A stretch of DNA of 64,000 nucleotides from CBDFKF01 sp965248765 (GTDB lineage Bacteria > Pseudomonadota > Alphaproteobacteria > VGEJ01). The notes beneath the pieces were generated by a model that saw only the letters and a program-made list of their open reading frames with translations, was not told the DNA's origin and searched no databases. A program made the translations under genes and the position numbers. The DNA is taken from assembly GCA_965248765.1 (NCBI GenBank), contig CBDFKF010000004.1, forward strand, positions 1 to 64,000, written 5' to 3'. Positions within the stretch are counted from its first letter, which is position 1. Each line of letters starts with the position of its first letter. Positions 9,547 through 19,101 of this stretch are shown piece by piece.

Positions 9547-10655
9547 GCGATCCCATCGTCCTCGCCGCTGGTGGCACGGGCGGTCACATGATCCCGGCCC
9601 AGGCGCTGGCGCACGAACTCATCGCGCGCAGGCGCGCCCTGGTTCTGATTACCGATCGCCGCGGGCGCCGCTACGGGGGCGCACTCGAGACCATCGAGAC
9701 TGTGGTCATCCGCGCTGCCACGCTGACCGGACTGAGTCTGATCGGTCGCCTCCGCGCGCTGGCAGCCATTGTGCTCGGCACGCTGCAGGCGCGCCGCGTA
9801 CTCGCGCGCTTGAAGCCCGCAGCCGTGGTGGGCTTCGGCGGCTATCCATCGCTGCCGACGATGATGGCCGCGAACCGGGCCAGGGTCCCGACCGTCATTC
9901 ACGAGCAGAACGCTCTGCTCGGCCGGGTTAACCGCTTTCTCGCCCGGCGAGCGACGGCGCTCGCACTGTCCGTGCCAGAGACACTGCGGGTCTCGTCGCG
10001 TGATCACCCAAAGGCGCGAGTGGTCGGGAACCCAGTGCGCTCCAATGTTGCGGCGGTCGGTAGCCAGCCCTATCAGCCACCGCAGGCGGAACAGCCCATC
10101 TCGCTACTGATCTTTGGCGGAAGCCAAGGCGCCACCATCCTCGCAAGGGTGGTGCCGGCGGCGCTTGCCCACCTGCCCGCCGCGCTGCGTGCGCGCTTGC
10201 GGGTCAGCCAGCAGTGTCGGCCCGAGGATCTCACGGCGACGCGCAAAGCATACGCCGAGACCGACATTGCCGCGGAGACGACGCCGTACTTCGAGGATCT
10301 GCCGATGCGGCTCGCCGCAGCCCAGCTCGTCATCGCCCGGGCCGGTGCATCGACGATCGCTGAACTCACCGCGGCCGGTCGCCCGGCGATCCTCGTGCCG
10401 TATCCATCGGCGACCGACGATCATCAAACCGCCAATGCCGGCGTCCTCAACGATGCTGGGGCGGCTTGGCTCATGCCCCAGGCCGATCTCTCATCAACCG
10501 CGCTCAGTGACTTGCTACGCATGTTGCTCCCCGATGGGGCGAGGCTCATCGCCGCCGCCGCCGCCGCGCACCGCCTCGGCCGGCGCGATGCGGCACGGTC
10601 CCTCGCCGATCTCGTCGAGGCGGTCGAGGCGCGAGCTGAGGGGAACGCGCCATGA
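9543..10655 (+). CDS. murG: UDP-GlcNAc:lipid I N-acetylglucosaminyltransferase MurG
   Basis: A peripheral inner-membrane glycosyltransferase (GT28) that converts lipid I to lipid II. The start is the GTG at 9543, overlapping the ftsW stop. It places the glycine-rich donor loop GGTGGH at residues 10-15, as expected; the much longer open frame upstream lies within ftsW and is spurious. The lipid-site region HEQNALLGRVNRFL and the donor-site motifs FGGSQGA and RAGASTIAEL are present. Length is 370 aa. The stop overlaps murC in ATGA. Confidence 0.95.
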   Translation: MSDPIVLAAGGTGGHMIPAQALAHELIARRRALVLITDRRGRRYGGALETIETVVIRAATLTGLSLIGRLRALAAIVLGTLQARRVLARLKPAAVVGFGGYPSLPTMMAANRARVPTVIHEQNALLGRVNRFLARRATALALSVPETLRVSSRDHPKARVVGNPVRSNVAAVGSQPYQPPQAEQPISLLIFGGSQGATILARVVPAALAHLPAALRARLRVSQQCRPEDLTATRKAYAETDIAAETTPYFEDLPMRLAAAQLVIARAGASTIAELTAAGRPAILVPYPSATDDHQTANAGVLNDAGAAWLMPQADLSSTALSDLLRMLLPDGARLIAAAAAAHRLGRRDAARSLADLVEAVEARAEGNAP

Positions 10656-12094
10656 GGGCGCTGCCGCTCGACATCGGTGCCATCCACTTCGTCGGCATTG
10701 GCGGCATCGGCATGAGCGGCATCGCCGAGGTCATGCACAACCTCGGCTACTCGGTCCAAGGAAGCGATCTCGCCGAAGGCGGCAATGTCCAGCGGTTGCG
10801 CGACCTCGGCGTCCCGGTTGCGCTCGGCCACAACGCGGAGAACATCGGCGCGGCCGCCGTGGTCGTCGCCTCATCGGCCGTCCGCGATGACAATCCCGAG
10901 ATTGCCGCAGCGCGGACGCAGCTGATTCCCGTGGTCCGCCGTGCCGAGATGCTGGCAGAGCTGATGCGGCTCAAATGGTCCGTCGCCGTCGGCGGCACGC
11001 ATGGGAAGACGACAACCACATCGATGATCGCGACGGTCCTCGACGCCGCCGGCCTCGACCCCACCGTCATCAACGGCGGCATCATCAACGCTTATGGGAC
11101 CAACGCGCGGTTGGGCGAGGGTGAGTGGATGGTCGTCGAGGCGGACGAGTCCGATGGCACCTTCGTCAAGCTGCCGGCGACTATTGCGGTGGTGACCAAC
11201 ATCGACCCCGAGCACCTTGACTTTTACGAGGCCTTCGCGGCCGAGCGCGCTGCCTTTCAGGCATTCGTCGAGAACATCCCCTTCTACGGCGTCGCCGCAC
11301 TGTGCATCGACCATCCCGAAGTGCAGGCGATGATCGGTCGCATTTCGGACCGCAAGATCGTCACGTATGGGATGAGCCCGTTGGCCGATGTCCGTGCGGT
11401 GAACATGGAGCTCGAGCCGAGCGGCGCCCGCTACGATATCGAGATCAGCGATCGAGTTGCCGGCAGCGGCGGAAAAATTGCCGATGTGCGGCTACCGATG
11501 GTCGGCGCCCACAACGTCCAAAACTCGCTCGCTGCGGTGGCTGTTGGCCGCGAGATGGGTCTTGCTGACGGTGTGGTGCGACAGGCGCTGGCTGCCTTTG
11601 GTGGGGTGCGCCGCCGCTTCACCAAGACCGGCGATGCCCACGGTATAGCCGTCATCGATGATTACGCCCATCACCCGGTTGAAATCGCGGCGGCACTCGC
11701 GGCGGCACGCCAAGCCTATGACGGGCGAATCATCGCCGTTATGCAGCCGCACCGCTATACCCGTCTGCAGCACCTCTTCGAGGACTTCTGCACCTGCTTC
11801 AACGACGCCGCCGCGGTCATCGTCAGCGACGTGCATGCCGCCGGTGAGGCACCGATTGAGGGCGTCCATCGCGACGCGCTGGTCGAAGGTCTACGCGCCC
11901 AAGGTCACCGCCAAGTGATCGCACTCGATGGGCCCGAGTCGCTGGCTGCAGAGGTCCTTGCGATTGCCGGTTCCGGCGATGTCGTCATGTGTCTTGGCGC
12001 CGGCAGCATTACCCAGTGGGCGCATGCCCTGCCGGAACAGATCAACTCGCTCGCTGGCGGGGATGGCGCTCGATGCGGGGTGGGCGCGCGATGA
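10652..12094 (+). CDS. murC: UDP-N-acetylmuramate:L-alanine ligase MurC
   Basis: It adds L-alanine to UDP-MurNAc, the first stem-peptide step. The 480-residue protein starts with the dinucleotide-like loop HFVGIGGIGMSGIAE and has the ATP loop GGTHGKTTTTS (lysine about 119), then EADESDGTF and IDDYAHHP, the MurC-specific signature. The ATG is in an ATGA overlap with murG, and the stop is in an ATGA overlap with murB. Confidence 0.97.
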   Translation: MRALPLDIGAIHFVGIGGIGMSGIAEVMHNLGYSVQGSDLAEGGNVQRLRDLGVPVALGHNAENIGAAAVVVASSAVRDDNPEIAAARTQLIPVVRRAEMLAELMRLKWSVAVGGTHGKTTTTSMIATVLDAAGLDPTVINGGIINAYGTNARLGEGEWMVVEADESDGTFVKLPATIAVVTNIDPEHLDFYEAFAAERAAFQAFVENIPFYGVAALCIDHPEVQAMIGRISDRKIVTYGMSPLADVRAVNMELEPSGARYDIEISDRVAGSGGKIADVRLPMVGAHNVQNSLAAVAVGREMGLADGVVRQALAAFGGVRRRFTKTGDAHGIAVIDDYAHHPVEIAAALAAARQAYDGRIIAVMQPHRYTRLQHLFEDFCTCFNDAAAVIVSDVHAAGEAPIEGVHRDALVEGLRAQGHRQVIALDGPESLAAEVLAIAGSGDVVMCLGAGSITQWAHALPEQINSLAGGDGARCGVGAR

Positions 12095-13050
12095 GTATGA
12101 CGACAGCCAGCCCTAGTCTCCTCGACCTGCTGCCGCCCGTGCGCGGTCGGTACTCTGAGAACGTCTCGCTCGCCAACATCACCTGGTTTCGCGTGGGCGG
12201 CCCTGCTGAGGTGATGTTCCGCCCGGTCGACCACGACGATCTGGTCGCGTTTCTCAAGGCCAAATCGCCGGAGATCCCCGTCACCGTGTTGGGGGTCGGC
12301 TCGAACGTATTGGTACGCGACGGTGGCATCGCCGGCGTCGTGGTGCGATTGGGCCGAGGCTTTGCCGAAATTTCGATCAACGACGATCTGGTCACTGCCG
12401 GCGCCGCGGCGCTGGACGTCAATGTCGCGCAGACCTGTACAGTCGCCGGCATCGGCGGCCTCGAGTTTCTCTGCGGCGTGCCGGGCACCATCGGCGGCGC
12501 GCTGCGCATGAACGCCGGCGCCTACGGGCGCGAGATGGTCGACGTCACGCTGTCGGCCACCGCTGTGGATCCCCAAGGGGAGGTCCACAGCCTGACATGT
12601 GCGGAACTCGGTTTCGGCTACCGCAGCAGTGGGGTGCCGGCCAACTGGATCTTCACTGCCGCCCGCTTCCAGGGCGTGCCGAGCCAGCCGCAAGCGATCG
12701 CGGAACGGATGGCCAAGATCCGCGCAGCCCGCGAAGCAAGCCAGCCGATCCGGAATCGGACCGGGGGCAGCACCTTTGCCAACCCCGGCGGGCCGCGTAA
12801 TGGCGATAAAGCATGGGAGTTGATCGAGCGTGCCAAGTGCCGCGGCCTGCGAGTCGGCGGCGCGACGGTCTCTGATAAGCACTGCAACTTTCTCGTCAAC
12901 ACCGGCAACGCCACGGCGAGCGATATCGAGCGGCTCGGTGAGGATGTACGCCAACGCGTCGCCGCGGCTACCGGCGTGACTCTACGTTGGGAGATTAAGC
13001 GTTTGGGCGAGCCATCACCGCGTAGCGCGGCAAACAGGGACGCTCGATGA
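12091..13050 (+). CDS. murB: UDP-N-acetylenolpyruvoylglucosamine reductase MurB
   Basis: An FAD enzyme that reduces UDP-GlcNAc-enolpyruvate to UDP-MurNAc with NADPH. The start is ATG 12091 in an ATGA overlap with murC; the upstream extension is within murC. Visible features are the FAD-domain stretch VLGVGSNVLVRDGG, CGVPGTIGGALRMNAG, the catalytic-serine loop SDKHCNFLVN and a C-terminal glutamate in LRWEIKRLG. Length is 319 aa. It overlaps ddl by 4 bases. Confidence 0.95.
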   Translation: MSMTTASPSLLDLLPPVRGRYSENVSLANITWFRVGGPAEVMFRPVDHDDLVAFLKAKSPEIPVTVLGVGSNVLVRDGGIAGVVVRLGRGFAEISINDDLVTAGAAALDVNVAQTCTVAGIGGLEFLCGVPGTIGGALRMNAGAYGREMVDVTLSATAVDPQGEVHSLTCAELGFGYRSSGVPANWIFTAARFQGVPSQPQAIAERMAKIRAAREASQPIRNRTGGSTFANPGGPRNGDKAWELIERAKCRGLRVGGATVSDKHCNFLVNTGNATASDIERLGEDVRQRVAAATGVTLRWEIKRLGEPSPRSAANRDAR

Positions 13051-13958
13051 TGCACGTTGCGGTGCTGATGGGCGGTTGGTCGGGAGAGCGCGAGGTCTCG
13101 CTGATCAGCGGTCGTGCCGTGAGCGCCGCGCTACGCGAGCTCGGCCATCAGGTGACGCCGATCGACGTGACTCCGAATATCGGTCAGGTGCTGGCGGCAT
13201 TACAGCCCGAGGTCGCTTTCAACGCCCTACACGGGCGCTTCGGCGAGGATGGCTGCGTTCAGGGCATCCTGGAGACGCTGGGTATCGCATACACCCACTC
13301 GGGCGTCCTTGCGTCCGCGCTGGCGATGGACAAGCCGGCGGCCAAGCGGCTGTTCGCGGCCGCTGAGATTCCCTCCCCCGAAGGCCAAGTGGTATCGCGT
13401 CAAGCGATTCTCGCGGGCGAGGTTATGGAGCCGCCTTATGTGATCAAACCGCTTCGCGAGGGCTCGAGCCTCGGCGTATCCATCGTTCTCGCCGGCGACA
13501 ACGTTACGCCAAAGCTCAATGGCGAATGGGTCTACGGCGATGCCGTCCTCGTCGAACGCTACATATCCGGCCGCGAGATCACCGTCGCGGTGATGGGCGA
13601 TGAGGCGCTCGGCGTCCTGGAGATCAAGCCGCGCGGTAGGTTCTACAACTACGATGCTAAGTACGTCGCCGGCGAATCGGACCACTTGGTGCCGGCACCG
13701 CTGCCCACGCGCGATGAGCACGAGGCGCGGCGGCTGGCCGTCGCCGCCCACACGAGCCTGGGCTGCCGGGGGGTCACGCGTGCGGACCTCCGCTACGACG
13801 ACACGGGGGACAGGCCCGCGGCCTTCTACATGCTCGAGGTCAACACCCAACCCGGCATGACCCCGACCTCGCTCGTGCCAGAGATCGCGGCGTACGCCGA
13901 CATCAGTTTTGGCCAACTCGTGGCGTGGATGATCGAGGACGCGGGATGCGACCGTTAA
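13047..13958 (+). CDS. ddl: D-alanine:D-alanine ligase
   Basis: An ATP-grasp ligase that makes the D-Ala-D-Ala dipeptide used by MurF. The 303-residue protein begins with VLMGGWSGEREVSLISG and has LHGRFGEDGCVQG, the ATP-binding segment PLREGSSLGVSIV, and the metal-binding end EVNTQPGMTPTSL, the standard Ddl signatures. Two adjacent ATG codons (13047 and 13050) are possible starts. The gene overlaps murB at its start and ftsQ at its end. Confidence 0.96.
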   Translation: MMHVAVLMGGWSGEREVSLISGRAVSAALRELGHQVTPIDVTPNIGQVLAALQPEVAFNALHGRFGEDGCVQGILETLGIAYTHSGVLASALAMDKPAAKRLFAAAEIPSPEGQVVSRQAILAGEVMEPPYVIKPLREGSSLGVSIVLAGDNVTPKLNGEWVYGDAVLVERYISGREITVAVMGDEALGVLEIKPRGRFYNYDAKYVAGESDHLVPAPLPTRDEHEARRLAVAAHTSLGCRGVTRADLRYDDTGDRPAAFYMLEVNTQPGMTPTSLVPEIAAYADISFGQLVAWMIEDAGCDR

Positions 13959-14839
13959 GCACTGCTGGCCTAAGACCAATGTTCGGCCGCAGCACTACGT
14001 CGAAAGCCGCGTCGCGCACGACCAAGGCCGCGCCAGCGCCGCGTCGCGCACCTGCCAGGACAACGCGCGCGATCGGTTTAGCGACGGTCACCGCCGTCGC
14101 CGTCGCGATCGTGGCCGGGGCCGCGCTCTGGTTCGCCAACGGGGGCCGTGACGAGCTTGCCGGGCTGATCGCCGAGCTTGCCACCGAGACGTCCATGGCA
14201 ATGGGTCTCACGGTTCAGGAGGTGACGGTGCGAGGGCGGCGCCAGGTTGCCTCTGAGGCGGTCGTTGCGGCCCTCGGGGTCTCAGGAGGCGAGCCGATTC
14301 TCGGCTTCGATCCGGCCGCCGCGCGAACCCGCTTGCTTGCCCTCGACTGGGTTGAGAAAGCGAAAATCGTACGGTTTCTGCCGAGCACCATCCATGTCGA
14401 GATCACGGAGCGCCGCGCTTTCGCTCTGTGGCAGGAGCACGGTTCGCTGGCGTTGATCGACCGCAGCGGCACCGTGCTTACGCGTACGGGGCTCGACCGT
14501 TTTGCCAACCTGCCGATGGTTGTCGGGGCCGGAGCCGCGGGTCGCGCCCGCACGCTCTTGGACCTGCTGGCCGCCGAGCCCGATCTCCTGGCGCAGGTGC
14601 AAGCTGCAGTGCTGGTCGCCGGCCGCCGATGGGACGTCCGGCTCGCCAACGGAATCAAGGTCATGCTGCCGGATGTCGACATGAGCGCCGCTTGGCGCCG
14701 CCTCGGCGCCCTCGAACGAGAGCACGCAATTCTCGGACGAGACATTGACGTGATCGACCTCAGGATCGCCGATCGCCTAGTCGTCCGTCTGTCGAAGAGC
14801 GCGGCGGCACGGCGGCAGGATCCAGGCGAGAGTACGTGA
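13946..14839 (+). CDS. ftsQ: Cell division protein FtsQ
   Basis: A bitopic divisome protein with a basic cytoplasmic tail, one membrane helix (about residues 35-57), a periplasmic POTRA domain that starts near VQEVTVRGRRQV, and the FtsQ beta domain (WVEKAKIVRFLPSTIHVEITER region onward, quoted here only by location about residues 130-155). ATG 13946 is preferred over the in-frame GTG 13925, which lies deeper inside ddl. The gene overlaps the ddl end by 13 bases. FtsQ recruits FtsL and FtsB to the septum. Confidence 0.92.
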   Translation: MRPLSTAGLRPMFGRSTTSKAASRTTKAAPAPRRAPARTTRAIGLATVTAVAVAIVAGAALWFANGGRDELAGLIAELATETSMAMGLTVQEVTVRGRRQVASEAVVAALGVSGGEPILGFDPAAARTRLLALDWVEKAKIVRFLPSTIHVEITERRAFALWQEHGSLALIDRSGTVLTRTGLDRFANLPMVVGAGAAGRARTLLDLLAAEPDLLAQVQAAVLVAGRRWDVRLANGIKVMLPDVDMSAAWRRLGALEREHAILGRDIDVIDLRIADRLVVRLSKSAAARRQDPGEST

Positions 14840-14879
14840 TGGGCACGGCGGGTTACGACACGACGAGGCTGGAGGGGGC

Positions 14880-16124
14880 ATGGCTGTAGGTCGAAACGGC
14901 GTCATCGTGGCACTCGATGTCGGCACAACCAAGGTGTCTTGTTTCGTCGGTCGCCAGGAGGATGGCGAAGTCATCCGGGTCGGTGGCATTGGCCACCAGG
15001 TATCTCACGGCATGCGGGCGGGCGCGGTCGTCGACATGGAATCGGTCGAGCGCTCGATCCGCGCCGCCGTCGACGCCGCGGAGCGCATGGCCGGTGAGTT
15101 CGTCGGCGAGGTCTTCGTCAACCTGTCGGCCGGCCGGCCGCGTTCGCAATCGGTGAGCGCGGAGACCGACATCGCCGGCCACGAGGTGGCAGACCACAAC
15201 GTACGGCGTGTTCTGGGACAAGGTCGGGCGCACGCCGAGCCCGGCGAGCGCGATATCCTCCACACCATCCCGACCGGCTACTCGATTGATGGCGCGCGCG
15301 GGATCCGGGACCCGCGCGGCATGTTCGGGAACAGGCTTGGCGTCGACATGCACGTGGTCAGCGTCGAATCGAGCCCGGTTCGCAATCTCACGGTGTGCGT
15401 AGAGCGCTGCCATCTGGTCATTGCCGGCATCGTGGCATCAGCATACGCCGCCGGCCTCGGCGCGCTGGTGGAAGACGAAAAGGACCTCGGCGTCACCGTG
15501 ATCGACATGGGGGGCGGTACGACGTCGCTCGCGATTTTCTACGACGGCAGTCTCGTATTCACTGACACCGTGCCGCTCGGCGGCACCCACGTGAGCCACG
15601 ACATTGCCCGCGGGCTGTCGACCCCGACGGAGCACGCCGAACGAGTCAAGACGCTCTACGGCAGTGCGCTGTCCAGTCCAGCGGACGAGCGCGAGATGAT
15701 CCGCGTGCCACAGGTCGGTGAAGCGGACCACGAGGCAACCTCGGCCGTGCCCCGCTCCATGCTCGCGCGAATCGTCCAGCCGCGACTGGAGGAGACATTC
15801 GAATACATCCGCGAACGGCTTGACGCATCGGGCATGCACGCACTCGCAGGCCGGCGAGTGGTGCTGACCGGCGGGGCATGCCAGCTGCAGGGGGTACGCG
15901 AACTGGCCGCGCGGATGCTGGACAAACAGGTGCGCATCGGCCGGCCGCTCCGCGTGACCGGCCTCGCCGATTCGACGGCCGGCTCAGCGTTCGCGACCTG
16001 TGCGGGTCTTTTGCACTATGCGGCGTCGGGAAAAACCGAAGCCGCCACGACAAATCGTTGGGAGGAGATGGCGCCGCGAGGGCGCTTGGCCAGGGTGGGC
16101 GAATGGTTGCAGGCACACTTCTGA
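14880..16124 (+). CDS. ftsA: Cell division protein FtsA
   Basis: An actin-like ATPase that anchors FtsZ filaments to the membrane and recruits late divisome proteins. The phosphate-1 loop ALDVGTTKVSCFVG is at the N-terminus, the phosphate-2 segment VIDMGGGTTSLAIF is near residue 210, and VLTGGACQLQGV forms the adenosine-binding motif. The C-terminal RLARVGEWLQAHF is a plausible amphipathic membrane-targeting helix. Length is 414 aa. A GGAGGGGG-type ribosome site lies just before the ATG. It sits 40 bases after ftsQ and 80 before ftsZ. Confidence 0.96.
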   Translation: MAVGRNGVIVALDVGTTKVSCFVGRQEDGEVIRVGGIGHQVSHGMRAGAVVDMESVERSIRAAVDAAERMAGEFVGEVFVNLSAGRPRSQSVSAETDIAGHEVADHNVRRVLGQGRAHAEPGERDILHTIPTGYSIDGARGIRDPRGMFGNRLGVDMHVVSVESSPVRNLTVCVERCHLVIAGIVASAYAAGLGALVEDEKDLGVTVIDMGGGTTSLAIFYDGSLVFTDTVPLGGTHVSHDIARGLSTPTEHAERVKTLYGSALSSPADEREMIRVPQVGEADHEATSAVPRSMLARIVQPRLEETFEYIRERLDASGMHALAGRRVVLTGGACQLQGVRELAARMLDKQVRIGRPLRVTGLADSTAGSAFATCAGLLHYAASGKTEAATTNRWEEMAPRGRLARVGEWLQAHF

Positions 16125-16204
16125 CCTCCGCGAGACGGCCATCAGCGGAGACCGCGTGAGGCAACAGGCTGCGCAAACCACGTCCAACTTTGGAGGCTGA
16201 CAAA

Positions 16205-18007
16205 ATGACCTTGAATCTGAGCACACCGGCGACGGTCACCGAATTGAAACCGCGAATCGTGGTGTTCGGCATCGGCGGTGCCGGTGGCAATGCCGTCAAC
16301 AACATGATCAACGCCCAGCTTGAGGGGGTCGAGTTCGTCGTGACCAACACCGACGCTCAGGCACTGACGCAGTCGCTTGCCGATCGGCGCATCCAGCTTG
16401 GGATCAACGCGACCCAGGGACTGGGCGCGGGATCACGTCCGGAAGTTGGTCGCGAGGCGGCAGAGGAGGCGAGGGACCATATTCTCGACCACTTGCAAGG
16501 AAGCCACATGGTTTTCATCACCGCCGGGATGGGCGGTGGCACGGGCACCGGTGCCGCACCGGTCGTTGCGCAACTTGCACGCGATTGCGGCATCCTCACC
16601 GTTGCCGTGGTGACCAAGCCGTTTCATTTCGAGGGCGCGCATCGGATGGCGATCGCGGACCAGGGCATCGAGGACCTCCATGCCTTTGTCGATACCCTCA
16701 TCATGATTCCCAACCAAAACCTGTTCCGCGTAGCCAACGAGAAGACCACGTTCGCCGATGCCTTCAAGATGGCCGACGATGTCCTCTACTCGGGCGTACG
16801 CGGTGTCACCGACCTGATGGTCATGCCAGGCCTCATCAATCTCGACTTCGCCGACATCCGATCGGTGATGATGGAGATGGGCAAGGCGATGATGGGGACG
16901 GGCGAAGCCGATGGCGAGAAGCGCGCCCTCGAGGCTGCCGAGGCAGCGATCTCCAATCCTCTGCTCGACGATGTGTCGATGAAAGGCGCGCACGGCGTCC
17001 TCATCAACATCACCGGCGGACCGGATATGACGTTGTTCGAGGTGGATGAGGCGGCCAATCGCATTCAAAACGAGGTCGACCCCGACGCCAACATCATCTT
17101 CGGATCGACTTTCGATGAATCTCTCGAAGGGGCGATGCGGGTATCGGTGGTGTCGACCGGAATCGAAGCGGAGGCCTGCGCGCGCCGATCTGAGATCCTG
17201 ATGCGAGCGACTGAAGCGATCGCTTCGCCGGTGCCGGTTGCTGAGTCGACAACCAACTTCGAGGAGACAGCCGACGAACAACCGGCAGTGGTACCGATAC
17301 GGCGACTGAAAGAGATCCAAGCGGCTGCGCTCGCGCCAAGCGAGCCGGTGGCACCACCTGCGACGGCAGCCCAACCTGCCGCGGACGGTGGGTCGAGTGG
17401 CGAGGCCGTGGCCCACGCCGTTGCGGTTGCGCGTGCCGCCACTGCGCCGGCCGCCGCTGCCGTCGCCTCGGTCGCAGATCCCTCGGTGATGCCAGCATCG
17501 GCCGCTGCTCCACCAGCGGATACTGGCGAACCGGCAGCGCCGCCGCCATCCGCCGAAGCGCCCAGCACGCCTGACCTGCCTCGGCCGGGCGCCCCGGAGC
17601 GGGCGGCGCGGGATGCCGACCACTTCATCCCACCGCGCCCCGTTGAAGCCGGGAGCCGACGTGGATTTCTCGGTCGCCCCGAGCCGTTCGCTGAGGCGGC
17701 GGTGACTAACGCGGCTTCCGCGGAACGTCGAGTCAGCCGCGGGCCGAGTAGCCTGTTCAAGCGCATGACCGGCTCCGGCCGCGCCCGTAAAGCTGACGAT
17801 CAAGGCGCTATGCCTACGGATGCGGCGGCGGAGTCGGCGGTTGGGCCATCGGATGGTGGCGAGGAGCAGGTGCCCCTCGCGCCTTCACTCGTGCGAAGCG
17901 AGGCGACCCCGACACCACGGGCAGATTTGGCTGATCGGGCGATTCCAACCCAGCCTGATGAGGATCTGCTCGAGATCCCGGCGTTCCTTCGACGCCAAGC
18001 CAACTAG
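16205..18007 (+). CDS. ftsZ: Cell division GTPase FtsZ (long-linker alphaproteobacterial form)
   Basis: A tubulin-like GTPase that forms the Z ring. ATG 16205 gives MTLNLSTP and is preferred over an in-frame codon five residues upstream; a TTTGGAGG-like ribosome site precedes it. The glycine loop GIGGAGGNAVNNM is at about residues 22-34 and the tubulin signature GGGTGTG at 110-116. The GTPase core ends near residue 320. A linker of more than 250 residues rich in Ala, Pro and Glu follows, then the C-terminal FtsA/ZipA-binding peptide LLEIPAFLRRQAN. The 600-residue length fits alphaproteobacteria with extended linkers. Confidence 0.97.
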   Translation: MTLNLSTPATVTELKPRIVVFGIGGAGGNAVNNMINAQLEGVEFVVTNTDAQALTQSLADRRIQLGINATQGLGAGSRPEVGREAAEEARDHILDHLQGSHMVFITAGMGGGTGTGAAPVVAQLARDCGILTVAVVTKPFHFEGAHRMAIADQGIEDLHAFVDTLIMIPNQNLFRVANEKTTFADAFKMADDVLYSGVRGVTDLMVMPGLINLDFADIRSVMMEMGKAMMGTGEADGEKRALEAAEAAISNPLLDDVSMKGAHGVLINITGGPDMTLFEVDEAANRIQNEVDPDANIIFGSTFDESLEGAMRVSVVSTGIEAEACARRSEILMRATEAIASPVPVAESTTNFEETADEQPAVVPIRRLKEIQAAALAPSEPVAPPATAAQPAADGGSSGEAVAHAVAVARAATAPAAAAVASVADPSVMPASAAAPPADTGEPAAPPPSAEAPSTPDLPRPGAPERAARDADHFIPPRPVEAGSRRGFLGRPEPFAEAAVTNAASAERRVSRGPSSLFKRMTGSGRARKADDQGAMPTDAAAESAVGPSDGGEEQVPLAPSLVRSEATPTPRADLADRAIPTQPDEDLLEIPAFLRRQAN

Positions 18008-18042
18008 TCAGGTCCGTAACACTCTGTAACAAAGAGTGATTT

Positions 18043-18084
18043 GTTCGCTCCAGGGGACGCTGATAGAAGTCCCTTGGAGCGAAC
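18043..18084 (+). terminator. Long hairpin between ftsZ and lpxC (terminator or attenuator)
   Basis: Bases 18043-18058 and 18069-18084 form a 16-base inverted repeat with one mismatch around a 10-base loop. It begins about 36 bases after the ftsZ stop and is well upstream of the lpxC start. The stem is strong, but the sequence after it (caccggaactaattggttt) is not a clean U-run, so partial termination, an attenuator or an mRNA-stabilising end are all possible. Confidence 0.55.
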
Positions 18085-18183
18085 CACCGGAACTAATTGG
18101 TTTCGAACAAAGAATCGCTCGTGCAGGCAGGCCTTGGGGCAGCGGTTTGGCGGGATTGGGACGACGGCACTGGGAGCCATAGG

Positions 18184-19095
18184 TTGACCATCCAGCATCA
18201 GCAAACACTAAAGAACCACATTCGTTGCACGGGCATCGGCCTTCACAGCGGGGCCAAGGTCAATATGACGATGCGTCCGGCGGGGCCGAACACCGGCATC
18301 GTTTTCGAGCGGACCGACCTGCCCGCGCACGAGCGCATCGAAGCGCGATGGGACAACGTCACTGACACGACGCTCTGTACGACAGTCGGTAACGACGCGG
18401 GAACTAAGATCGCCACCATCGAGCATCTCATGTCAGCGTTGCAGGGGTGCGACGTCGACAACGCCGTGATCGAGTTGGATGGGCCAGAGGTCCCGGCGAT
18501 GGACGGCAGCGCCGCGCCCTTCGTGTTCCTGATCGAGTGTGCCGGCTGCGCCATTCAGACCGAGCCGCGGCGGGCGGTGCGCGTGTTGCGCGAGGTGGAG
18601 GTGCGGGACGGTGATCGCTACGCCCGTCTGCGGCCATCGCCAGGCTTTTCGGTGGACTTCGAAATTGCGTTCGACAACGCGCTGGTGGCCAACCAGCGCT
18701 GCTCGTTCGCGGCCGGAAACGGCGCCTTCAAGACCGAACTCAGCCGCTCACGCACGTTCGGCTTCGAGGACGAGGTCGAAAAGCTGCGTGCTCTCGGATT
18801 GGCACGCGGCGGTTCGCTCGACAATGCTGTCGTCGTCAGTGGCGATCGCGTGCTCAACGATGGGGGGCTGCGCTGCGAGGACGAGTTCGTCCGCCACAAG
18901 GTGCTCGATCTGATCGGCGATCTATACCTCGCGGGCATGCCCATCGAGGGACACTTCGAGGGATTCTGCTCCGGTCACACGCTGAACAACCAGCTGTTGC
19001 GCAAGCTCCTCGTGGATCGTACCGCGTGGCGCGCCGTCGTTTGCGAGGCGGCTGCCGGCGAGTGGAGCTCGGAGCCGCTCGCCGCTACTGCGTGA
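18184..19095 (+). CDS. lpxC: UDP-3-O-acyl-N-acetylglucosamine deacetylase LpxC
   Basis: A zinc deacetylase catalysing the committed step of lipid A synthesis. The TTG at 18184 (MTIQHQQTLK, with GGGAG just upstream) is chosen over longer frames from 18097 or 18121. With this start the metal and catalytic residues fall at H81, H238, D242 and H265, almost the numbering of the E. coli enzyme. Other motifs are GIGLHSG, TIEHLMSAL, RHKVLDLIGD and SGHTLNNQLLRKL. Length is 303 aa. It normally precedes bamD in related genomes, but here 38 kb separate them. Confidence 0.93.
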   Translation: MTIQHQQTLKNHIRCTGIGLHSGAKVNMTMRPAGPNTGIVFERTDLPAHERIEARWDNVTDTTLCTTVGNDAGTKIATIEHLMSALQGCDVDNAVIELDGPEVPAMDGSAAPFVFLIECAGCAIQTEPRRAVRVLREVEVRDGDRYARLRPSPGFSVDFEIAFDNALVANQRCSFAAGNGAFKTELSRSRTFGFEDEVEKLRALGLARGGSLDNAVVVSGDRVLNDGGLRCEDEFVRHKVLDLIGDLYLAGMPIEGHFEGFCSGHTLNNQLLRKLLVDRTAWRAVVCEAAAGEWSSEPLAATA

Positions 19096-19101
19096 TCGGC
19101 G

